A DNA stretch of 10,467 nt from Labilithrix luteola (GTDB taxonomy: Bacteria; Myxococcota_A; Polyangia; Polyangiales; Polyangiaceae): assembly GCA_026225435.1 (NCBI GenBank), contig JAMFST010001189.1, forward strand, positions 1 to 10,467, given 5' to 3'. The notes beneath the pieces are model-generated. The model was not told where the DNA came from. It worked only from the letters and a program-made list of their open reading frames with translations, and made no database searches. How positions within the stretch are numbered: position 1 is the first letter of the stretch; the number at the start of each line of letters is the position of its first letter. Made by a program: the position numbers and the translations under genes. This document shows, piece by piece, positions 1-5,413 of the stretch.

Positions 1-208
1 CGACCGTTTCGCTCGGCGAGGTCCCGTTCGGCTTCGGCGGTATGTCCGGTGAGCAGAGCGTCTGCTCCGTGGTCGGGCCGGCATCGACGACCGTCGCATC
101 CGTGCCGATGCCCTCCCCGGTGTACCCGTCATAGCTCGTGATCACCGAGCACCCGGCGCCAAACGCCGCGGCCACCACGGCAGGCACGATCACGAGGCGA
201 AGACGCAT
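1..208 (-). CDS. Putative lipoprotein, N-terminal part (cut by window edge)
   Basis: This is the first 69 residues of an exported protein that continues beyond the left edge. A basic start (MRLRLV) and a hydrophobic stretch lead to a lipobox-like FGAG-C with Cys at residue 20, so it should be a lipid-anchored envelope protein. The mature N-terminus reads CSVITSYDGYTGEG, then a TVVDAG linker and an LCSPDIP segment. The same order (CSLLTKYDDFTG, VDA, TLCSPSIP) occurs in the 392-residue protein immediately upstream in transcription order, so the two are paralogues. The ATG at 208 was chosen over an in-frame ATG at 223 because the latter overlaps the TATGCT -10-like hexamer at 219-224. No Shine-Dalgarno sequence is evident. 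Biochemical function is unknown. Lipoprotein and paralogy calls are fairly secure; nothing can be said of the missing C-terminus. Confidence 0.7.
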   Translation of the reverse strand, partial: MRLRLVIVPAVVAAAFGAGCSVITSYDGYTGEGIGTDATVVDAGPTTEQTLCSPDIPPKPNGTSPSETV

Positions 209-218
209 ACGATCCCGA

Positions 219-224
219 AGCATA
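219..224 (-). promoter_or_regulatory. -10-like TATGCT before the left-edge lipoprotein
   Basis: TATGCT read on the minus strand, preceded by GG and ending 10 bases before the ATG at 208. The same hexamer at nearly the same distance precedes the 392-residue lipoprotein and hrcA. Together with the missing Shine-Dalgarno sequence this suggests transcription starts almost at the start codon. The promoter role is inferred. Confidence 0.4.
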
Positions 225-241
225 CCCGATCGTGGCACCGG

Positions 242-1420
242 CTAATTGCCACTCGCACCAGCATCCAACGTCGTGCCGCAAAGGTTGCCCACGAACCCTT
301 CGTACGTCGTCGAGCCGTCGGGGATGCAGAGATTGACCGCTGGCACCGCCTCCGCAGTTCCGGCGATGGTCGTCGGGCTCAGATCGAAACCGACCGCGAA
401 GCTGATCGCGTCGCAACCCGGCCCCTTCCCGTCGTTCGACGGACCGTCGGTCAGGTCGAGGAGGCCGCAGACCTGCGACATGTCCGAGTAGGTCACGCAG
501 GTGTCGAGGTTCGCGAGGAAAGCGACGAAGTCGTCACTCACGATGCGCCCGACGAGCTGCGCGTCGTCCATCCTCAGGCCGCCGGCATCGACGTCCAGCA
601 CCGGATGTCCGATGATCCAGGCGTCCGAGATCCAGATGACCGCGCTGAGCTGCGTGTCCGGCGTGTCCGTGAAGAAGAACGCGTAGTGCAGCGGGAGCCG
701 CGCGAACTTCGCCACGAGGACGCCGTTGTTCACGTAGGCGGCGGTGTTCTCGAAAACGCCCCGGCCGGCCGAGATGGCCGCGTTGTCGATCAGCGTTCCG
801 CCGCCGTCCGCGACACCGACATCCGGGTAGTAGTCGACGTTCACCTCGGGGTTGTTCAGCTCTCCGGCATAGCTGGAGATGGACAGAACGAAGCCGCTTC
901 GCTGGGCCGCGACGTCCGCGGGCCACTCGGCGAGGATGTTCACCTTGCTGTTTCCGATGTTCGAGGAGTCGAACAGCGGCGACTGCGCGGCGTTGTCGAT
1001 GCCGCCGGACTGGTCGCAGTTGCGTCCGAGGGGGTCCACGGGCGCGCACGCGGGAGGGTCGCCGCCGTCGACGCAGGAGGTGTCCAGGCCGTCGAGGTTC
1101 TTTCCGAGGACGCACCCACCAGCCGCCTGCGTCAGGCGCAGGTTGCTGACCACCCCCGCGAAGGTCCGCTGGGCGATGCCCATGACCGGGATACTCGACA
1201 CGTTCGGGACGAGCGGGATGCTCGGCGAGCAGAGCGTGTCCTCGGTGCTCGCCTCGTACGCAGCCTCGCGCCCCGCATCCTTCGGCGCGGCGTCGACCAG
1301 CGACGCGTCGACGCTGTCACCGGTGAAGTCGTCGTACTTGGTGAGCAGCGAGCATCCACCCGCGACCAACGTGAACGCAGTGGCGCACGCCGCAACGATG
1401 CCGAGCGCAGAAGGCCGCAT
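242..1420 (-). CDS. Putative secreted lipoprotein, 392 aa, uncharacterised myxobacterial-type family
   Basis: An exported protein of unknown function. The N-terminus (MRPSALGIVAACATAFTLVAGG) is a lipoprotein signal ending at Cys23, followed by the motif SLLTKYDDFTG and an Asp/Ala-rich linker (about residues 33-60) that should span away from the membrane. The remaining 330 residues look like a folded, mostly beta, extracytoplasmic domain: Cys pairs at 103/116 and 125/135, a GIDNAAQSPLF segment at 140-150, an Asn/Asp-rich GELNNPEVNVDYYPD stretch near 186-200, and later Cys at 308, 318, 336, 365 and 381. From memory, the IDN, Asp-rich and CDAIS-F order recurs in unannotated Myxococcota lipoproteins; I cannot name a Pfam family. 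The ATG at 1420 is the first possible start, since an in-frame TGA abuts it. It is preceded by TATGCT but no good Shine-Dalgarno sequence. It is paralogous to the left-edge gene and to the remnant upstream. Confidence 0.8.
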   Translation of the reverse strand: MRPSALGIVAACATAFTLVAGGCSLLTKYDDFTGDSVDASLVDAAPKDAGREAAYEASTEDTLCSPSIPLVPNVSSIPVMGIAQRTFAGVVSNLRLTQAAGGCVLGKNLDGLDTSCVDGGDPPACAPVDPLGRNCDQSGGIDNAAQSPLFDSSNIGNSKVNILAEWPADVAAQRSGFVLSISSYAGELNNPEVNVDYYPDVGVADGGGTLIDNAAISAGRGVFENTAAYVNNGVLVAKFARLPLHYAFFFTDTPDTQLSAVIWISDAWIIGHPVLDVDAGGLRMDDAQLVGRIVSDDFVAFLANLDTCVTYSDMSQVCGLLDLTDGPSNDGKGPGCDAISFAVGFDLSPTTIAGTAEAVPAVNLCIPDGSTTYEGFVGNLCGTTLDAGASGN

Positions 1421-1609
1421 TCAATCGCTCAGCATACCTGATCCGGCTCGCCCGAGGTGCCGGCGTCCTCGACGACCGTCGTCTCCCCTTTCGCCGGTGG
1501 GCTGCACGTACCCGTCGAGCGAGGTACCTCCGCTGCCGGAGCAGGCGGCGACGAGCGCGGGACCAGTGAGCGCGAGGAGGTGCGAGCGGAGGCGGAGCGG
1601 GCGGAGCAC
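1421..1609 (-). pseudogene. Decayed lipoprotein remnant (third paralogue, frameshifted and truncated)
   Basis: A 62-codon reading frame from a GTG at 1609 begins with a convincing lipoprotein signal (VLRPLRLRSHLLALTGPALVAA, then Cys23) and continues CSGSGGTSLDGYVQPTGE, like the CS..TSYDGYTGE start of the left-edge paralogue. After that, this frame turns Arg/Gly-rich with poor G/C at third positions. Shifting frame at the AAAGGGG run (1485-1491) restores the family linker: GETTVVEDAGTSGEPDQVC, then TGA at 1429-1431. Compare TVVDAG..TEQTLC in the left-edge gene. The gene therefore appears both frameshifted and cut off at the Cys that would precede the folded domain. The nominal frame ends with TGA directly abutting the ATG of the 392-residue gene. 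A sequencing indel could explain the shift but not the truncation. A genuine small lipoprotein is the alternative. Confidence 0.6.
1431..1436 (-). promoter_or_regulatory. -10-like TATGCT before the 392-aa lipoprotein
   Basis: TATGCT on the minus strand, preceded by AGG and ending 10 bases before the ATG at 1420, the same geometry as at 219-224. It lies inside the 3' end of the lipoprotein remnant. Its role as a -10 element is inferred from repetition across the window. Confidence 0.4.
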
Positions 1610-1618
1610 GACGGGGAT

Positions 1619-1624
1619 CTCCCT
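1619..1624 (-). promoter_or_regulatory. Ribosome binding site of the lipoprotein remnant
   Basis: AGGGAG on the minus strand, 9 bases before the GTG at 1609. It fixes that start and shows the remnant descends from a real translated gene, because the signal peptide and lipobox follow in frame. Confidence 0.5.
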
Positions 1625-1677
1625 CTGTCGATTTGTACCGATGGTCAAAGGCAGGTGGCGGGCAGCGGCCCGCGCGC

Positions 1678-2262
1678 TCAGAAGAGGGTTGCGGCGACCG
1701 GGGCGCAGGCAGCGGTGACGCAGGCGCTGGTCCCCATGGCGGCGAAGCAGGTGGCGCCGTCGCCGCCGCAGTCGGCGTCGGTGGTGCAGATCTTCGAGCA
1801 GAAGGTGTCGCCGGCCGGCGGGTTGAAGTCGGCGCTGCAGAGGAGGCCGGAGCCGCAGGCGCTGTCGCTCGTGCAGTACTTGCCGACGCCGGCAGAGTTC
1901 CCCTCGTCGGTGGTCGCGACGCAGGTCGTGGCGGCGTCGGCGGCAGCGGTCGGGGTCGTCGTCGTGCTGCCCGCGTCGGTCGCTGCGGTCGGCGCGAGGC
2001 TGGTGCTCGTCGTGCCGGAGTCGGTGTCCGCGCCGGTCGCCGAGGTCGAGGCGGTGGACGAGGTGCCGTTGCTGCTGCTCGTCGGCTTCTGCCCGGACGT
2101 GGCCCAGGTCTCGAGCGGGAGCGGGCCGCTGCTGTCGCTCTCGTCCGCGCCGCCGCAGCCGGTCAGCATGGCCGAGGTCACCGTGGAGGCGACGAAGACG
2201 AGCAGGGGGAGGGCAAACGAGCCGAGCGAGCGAGAAGGCGAGAAGCGATGGGAGCGGGTCAT
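1678..2262 (-). CDS. Cys-rich putative lipoprotein with Thr/Ser/Ala linker, 194 aa
   Basis: An exported lipoprotein of unknown function. A basic N-region and a hydrophobic core (about residues 15-32) lead to lipobox LTGC with Cys36. Residues about 53-112 form a low-complexity Thr/Ser/Ala/Asp linker typical of surface tethers in myxobacteria. The C-terminal domain (114-186) carries ten Cys in a CxxDxxC style: CTSDSACGSGLLC, FCSKICTTDADC, ATCFAAMGTSAC. Such segments resemble small disulfide-knotted extracellular modules seen in many Myxococcota lipoproteins. The frame extends 21 codons upstream, but the ATG at 2262 is preferred because GGAGG lies 9 bases before it and the signal peptide then begins normally. 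It is divergent from the FHA regulator gene and lies 68 bases upstream of the lipoprotein remnant, so it may head the lipoprotein cluster. It does not share the tandem paralogues' motif. Confidence 0.75.
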   Translation of the reverse strand: MTRSHRFSPSRSLGSFALPLLVFVASTVTSAMLTGCGGADESDSSGPLPLETWATSGQKPTSSSNGTSSTASTSATGADTDSGTTSTSLAPTAATDAGSTTTTPTAAADAATTCVATTDEGNSAGVGKYCTSDSACGSGLLCSADFNPPAGDTFCSKICTTDADCGGDGATCFAAMGTSACVTAACAPVAATLF

Positions 2263-2271
2263 GGCAGGGAG

Positions 2272-2276
2272 CCTCC
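2272..2276 (-). promoter_or_regulatory. Shine-Dalgarno GGAGG of the Cys-rich lipoprotein
   Basis: GGAGG on the minus strand, 9 bases before the ATG at 2262. It decides the start in favour of the shorter, 194-residue protein and contrasts with most genes here, which lack such a site. Confidence 0.6.
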
Positions 2277-2458
2277 GTCGGCTGCTCCGGACCATTGCAG
2301 CCACCGATCCACCCGGGCCGCACACCTACAGACAGGGAGGAAACCCGACGAAACCGTGGATCCAGGTCGCGAGGTGAAGCTCTGGTTCCCAGCCTTCAGG
2401 ACCAGGCGGTTCTCGCCGGCAGGCCCCGGTCACAGGTCCGCGTGCCTCGATCTCCCGG

Positions 2459-2472
2459 CGGGCGATCGCCCG
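2459..2472. promoter_or_regulatory. Perfect 14-bp palindrome upstream of the FHA regulator gene
   Basis: CGGGCGATCGCCCG is self-complementary over 14 bases. It sits in the 245-base divergent intergenic region, 6 bases before the sigma-54-like element and 35 bases before the ATG of the FHA regulator. It could be an operator for a dimeric regulator. GC-rich genomes produce such palindromes fairly often, so the role is uncertain. Confidence 0.3.
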
Positions 2473-2478
2473 GGCGGC

Positions 2479-2494
2479 TGGCCTACGTTTGGCA
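2479..2494 (+). promoter_or_regulatory. Candidate sigma-54 (-24/-12) promoter of the FHA regulator gene
   Basis: TGGCCTACGTTTGGCA has the invariant GG (2480-2481) and GC (2492-2493) separated by exactly ten bases, as sigma-54 promoters require. The flanking matches to TGGCAC-N5-TTGCA are partial. Initiation about 12 bases after the GC would fall 3-4 bases before the ATG at 2508, giving a nearly leaderless message; no Shine-Dalgarno sequence is present. An alternative is a sigma-70-type -10 TAAAGT at 2495-2500, 7 bases before the ATG. Confidence 0.35.
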
Positions 2495-2507
2495 TAAAGT
2501 ACGAAAC

Positions 2508-3854
2508 ATGAGCGGTATCCCGGGTGAGGAGCATGACGAGCTGCGGACCATCTCCGAGCCGATGGATGACCCCACGGGGCCCGCGCCGCTGTTCGTGCTC
2601 CGGGTCACCGCGGGGAAGGACAACGGCAAGTCGAAGGTGCTCGACTGGAACGCGACGCCGCGGGTGCTGGTCGGTCAGAGCCAGGTGAGCGACCTGGTCC
2701 TCGACGATGCGCGCGTGTCGCGCCGGCACCTGGCCTTCGCCCCCGACGGGCACCTGGTGCGGGTCACCGACCTCGGCACCACCAACGGCACCCGCATCGG
2801 CGGGGTGCGCATCGTCGACGCCCGGCTCGAGGGGGGCGAGAGCATCACCATCGGCGGCACGACGCTGCGCCTGGTGCGCGCCGGCACGCTGCCCGACGGG
2901 CCGCCCGCGCGCGGGAAGTTCGGCCGCGTGCTCGGTCGCAGCCACGAGATGCAGCGGGTGATGGCGCTCGCCGAGCGGGTGGTGTCGTCGCCCCTGCCGA
3001 TGCTCCTCGAAGGCGAGGCCGGCACCGGCAAGCAGCTGCTCGCCGAGGCGATCCACGACGGCGGCGCGCGCGCGCTCGGGCCGTTCATCATCTTCGACGC
3101 CAGCGCTCACACCGGAGACGAGCAGCTCAGCCTCCTCTTCGGGCGCGAGCAGCCCGGCGCGATCGAGCAGGCCAGCGGCGGCACGCTGGTCATCGACGAG
3201 ATCGGCGACCTCACGGAGGCGGCCCAGGCGCGGCTCGTGCCGGTCATCGAGCGCGGGCAGCTGCAGCGGGTCGACGCCAGCGGTAGCGCGCGGGTCGACG
3301 TGCGCATCCTCGCCACCACCCGGCGCGACGTCGAGCGGCTGGTCCAGGACGGCACCTTCCGTGAGGAGCTGCTCTACCGCCTCGCCGGTCTGCGCCTGGA
3401 GATGCCGCCGCTGCGCGCGCGTCACGGCGACGTGGATCTGCTCGCTCGCCACTTCTGGACCCTCTACGGCGGGACGGGGGAGCTGCCCAAGTCGTTCGCG
3501 CTGTCGCTCGCCCGCTACGAGTGGCCGGGGAACGTGCGGGAGCTGGAGCACGCGGTCGCCCGACGCATCGCCTCGGGGGACGACAGCAGCAGCTTCCAGC
3601 CGCCGGCCCGGCCGAGCTCCTCGCCGCGCGGCGGGGACTACATCGACGAGGTCCTCGAGCGGAACCTCGCCATGCCCCACGCCCGCCAGATCGTGCTCCA
3701 CGAGTTCGAGACGCGCTACGTCGAGCAGGCGATCGCCGCCCACGGCGGGAACGTCAGCCGCGCCGCCGCCGCCAGCGGCCTCACGCGCCGCTACTTCCAC
3801 ATGCTCCGCGCCAAGCCCAAACCCGAGGGGGGCCCGGTAAAGAAGCCGCGCTGA
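2508..3854 (+). CDS. FHA domain / AAA+ / Fis-type HTH transcriptional regulator (sigma-54 activator family, GAFTGA-less)
   Basis: A 448-residue cytoplasmic regulator. FHA domain, about residues 28-125: VSRRH (70-74) and TTNGT (91-95), but GQ at 56-57 where GR is usual. AAA+ domain, about 138-350: Walker A GEAGTGKQ (169-176), Walker B GGTLVIDEIGDL (224-235), the conserved FREELLYRL with Arg-finger region (284-292), and WPGNVRELEHAV (339-350). A Fis-like helix-turn-helix follows at 408-435 (GGNVSRAAAASGLTRRYF). Enhancer-binding proteins of this class normally remodel sigma-54 polymerase through a GAFTGA loop after LFGxE. Here LFGREQ runs straight into PGAIEQASGGTL, so about ten residues including GAFTGA are absent. 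ATPase motifs are otherwise intact. It may act on other polymerase forms or as a switch without sigma-54. The ATG at 2508 was chosen because it starts just before FHA sequence and next to promoter-like elements; upstream codons look non-coding. The kinase gene follows 45 bases later and could supply phosphothreonine ligands. Confidence 0.9.
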   Translation: MSGIPGEEHDELRTISEPMDDPTGPAPLFVLRVTAGKDNGKSKVLDWNATPRVLVGQSQVSDLVLDDARVSRRHLAFAPDGHLVRVTDLGTTNGTRIGGVRIVDARLEGGESITIGGTTLRLVRAGTLPDGPPARGKFGRVLGRSHEMQRVMALAERVVSSPLPMLLEGEAGTGKQLLAEAIHDGGARALGPFIIFDASAHTGDEQLSLLFGREQPGAIEQASGGTLVIDEIGDLTEAAQARLVPVIERGQLQRVDASGSARVDVRILATTRRDVERLVQDGTFREELLYRLAGLRLEMPPLRARHGDVDLLARHFWTLYGGTGELPKSFALSLARYEWPGNVRELEHAVARRIASGDDSSSFQPPARPSSSPRGGDYIDEVLERNLAMPHARQIVLHEFETRYVEQAIAAHGGNVSRAAAASGLTRRYFHMLRAKPKPEGGPVKKPR

Positions 3855-3881
3855 ATCCACCGCCGGCGGGCGCGACGCACG

Positions 3882-3890
3882 TGCTAGCCT
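3882..3890 (+). promoter_or_regulatory. Extended -10-like TGCTAGCCT before the kinase gene
   Basis: TGC followed by TAGCCT, ending 9 bases before the GTG at 3900, in a 45-base gap after the FHA regulator. No Shine-Dalgarno sequence is visible between it and the start. It suggests the kinase has its own near-leaderless promoter besides any readthrough. This is inferred from pattern. Confidence 0.35.
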
Positions 3891-3899
3891 CGTGACGAC

Positions 3900-5378
3900 G
3901 TGAGCCGGCTGCTCGAGCACGGACGCTATGCCCTGTACGATGCGCTCGGTGCCGGAGCGGCGGCTTCGGTCCATCTGGGGGTCTCGCGGGGGCGGCAGTC
4001 GTACCCTGTCGCCATCAAGCGGCTGCACGAGGGGCTCGCCCGTGATTCCACGGCGGTAGCGCGGCTCTTCGACGAGGTGCGCCTCTCGCGGCACATCGTC
4101 CACCCCAACGTCGTCAAGGTGATCGACTTCGTCTCCGACGGGGTCGTGGTCCTGGCGATCATGGACTATTTCCACGGCGAGCCGCTGTCGCGGCTGCTGA
4201 ACGACACGCGGCGGCGGCAGGTGCGCGTGCCGGTGACCATCGCCGCGGCCATCGCCCGGGACATGCTCCGCGGCCTGCAGGCAGCCCACGAGGCGCGCGA
4301 CGAGTCGGGGATGCTGCTCAGCATCGTCCACCGGGACGCGACGCCGGAGAACGTGCTCGTCGGCGCCGACGGGACGGCCAAGATCACCGACTTCGGCGTC
4401 GCCAAGGCGGACGGGCGGCTCATCTCGACCACCGACGGCGGCGTGCGCGGCAAGATCGCCTACCTGGCGCCCGAGCAAGTGGGCGGCGAGGTCTCGGCGC
4501 AGACCGACGTCTACGCCGCGGGGCTGGTCCTCTGGGAGATGCTCGCCGGGGAGCGGCCGCTGCAAGGCGGGACCGAGGCGGAGCTCCTGGTGCAGGTGCT
4601 CAGCGGCGACGTCCCGGCCATCCGCACGCGGGTCGAGGGGATCTCGGCGACGCTCGAGATCGTGCTCGCGCGGGCGACGGCGAAGAGCCCGGACCGCCGC
4701 TACGCCAGCGCGGCGCTCTTCGCGGACGCAATCGAGCGCGCGGTGCCGGTGGCGACGCCGGGGCAGCTGGCCGCCTGGGTGCGCGATCTCGCCGGCGAGC
4801 GGCTCTCGCACCGCGAGGAGCTGATCCGGAACATGCTCGCGGAGGAGGAGCACCAGGAGCGTCACTCGTATCTGCCGGCGGCGAACTCCTCGCCGTCGCT
4901 CTCGTACATCCCCATCCCGTTCGCCAGTGGCCCGCCCACCGATTCGCGCATCGTGCTGATGCCGACCTCGCCTGGCGTGGCCTTGCCGATGCGCTCGGCC
5001 CCGCCGCCGCGGGGGTCGACGGCGCGCAACGTGGCGCTGGTGGTGGCCGCGCTGGCGATGGTGGGCGTGGGTGTCGCCTGGGGCTCGCAGGTCCTGCCGA
5101 AGCAGGCGGCGCACACGGATCCGGGCGCGGTGGAGGTCGACGCGGGGATCGCAGCGCCGCCCGCCTCGGTCGTCGTCGCCCCCGCGGCGGTCGACGCGAG
5201 CGCGGTCGCCGTGCTGGCGGACGCGGGCTCGGTGAGCGCGCCGGAGCCGGTCGCCACGCCTGCCCAGTCCCCCGGCGTGAACACCCGGCCGAAGACCGCG
5301 GCGCCGCGAAACTGCGATCCGCCGTGGGTGCTCGATGCCAAGGGGATCCGCCGCTACAAGCCGCAGTGCATGCCATGA
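3900..5378 (+). CDS. Transmembrane Ser/Thr protein kinase with extracytoplasmic Cys-motif tail
   Basis: A 492-residue Hanks-type kinase that should phosphorylate Ser/Thr on cytoplasmic partners. The catalytic domain covers about residues 8-280: glycine loop GAGAAASVHLG (17-27), Lys40 in VAIK, alphaC Glu59, catalytic HRDATPEN (144-151), DFG (164-166), activation loop with Thr177/Thr178, APE (190-192), Asp203 and Arg267. All key residues are present, so it should be active. The canonical HRDLKPEN reads HRDATPEN, a myxobacterial-style variant. A Pro/Ser juxtamembrane region precedes one membrane helix (about 377-398). The outer tail is Ala/Val/Pro-rich and ends with NCDPPWVLDAKGIRRYKPQC (471-490), a Cys-flanked motif that, from memory, recurs at kinase C-termini in this phylum. 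The GTG start gives an N-terminus directly before the kinase fold. Its neighbours, an FHA regulator upstream and a PEGA-like membrane protein downstream, suggest one signalling module. Confidence 0.93.
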   Translation: MSRLLEHGRYALYDALGAGAAASVHLGVSRGRQSYPVAIKRLHEGLARDSTAVARLFDEVRLSRHIVHPNVVKVIDFVSDGVVVLAIMDYFHGEPLSRLLNDTRRRQVRVPVTIAAAIARDMLRGLQAAHEARDESGMLLSIVHRDATPENVLVGADGTAKITDFGVAKADGRLISTTDGGVRGKIAYLAPEQVGGEVSAQTDVYAAGLVLWEMLAGERPLQGGTEAELLVQVLSGDVPAIRTRVEGISATLEIVLARATAKSPDRRYASAALFADAIERAVPVATPGQLAAWVRDLAGERLSHREELIRNMLAEEEHQERHSYLPAANSSPSLSYIPIPFASGPPTDSRIVLMPTSPGVALPMRSAPPPRGSTARNVALVVAALAMVGVGVAWGSQVLPKQAAHTDPGAVEVDAGIAAPPASVVVAPAAVDASAVAVLADAGSVSAPEPVATPAQSPGVNTRPKTAAPRNCDPPWVLDAKGIRRYKPQCMP

Positions 5379-5401
5379 GCCCCGGCGGGCCTCAGGTTTG
5401 G

Positions 5402-5407
5402 TACGTT
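5402..5407 (+). promoter_or_regulatory. -10-like TACGTT before the PEGA-like protein gene
   Basis: TACGTT preceded by TTTGG, ending 6 bases before the ATG at 5414. With no Shine-Dalgarno sequence, the message would start essentially at the ATG. The role is inferred. Confidence 0.3.
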
Positions 5408-5413
5408 CGCCGG

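Noticed and set aside
1610..1677. TTTGACC-like -35 before the lipoprotein remnant
   Set aside because: No -10 hexamer lies at the usual 16-18 base spacing, so a promoter could not be supported.
605..1718. Plus-strand frames of 278 and 279 codons opposite the lipoproteins
   Set aside because: Low-complexity Arg/Val/Pro content and no signal or domain, against a clear lipoprotein on the other strand.
2430..5114. An 894-codon open frame on the minus strand, antisense to the FHA regulator and kinase genes
   Set aside because: The translation is Arg/Gly/His/Ala-rich without domains, and the plus-strand genes have clear catalytic motifs. Long antisense frames are expected when codons are G/C-biased at third positions.
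5376..5394. Hairpin TGAG-CCC/GGG-CTCA right after the kinase stop as a terminator
   Set aside because: It has a C-C mismatch and only TTT nearby, which then belongs to the next gene's promoter-like stretch; GC-rich DNA yields many such stems.
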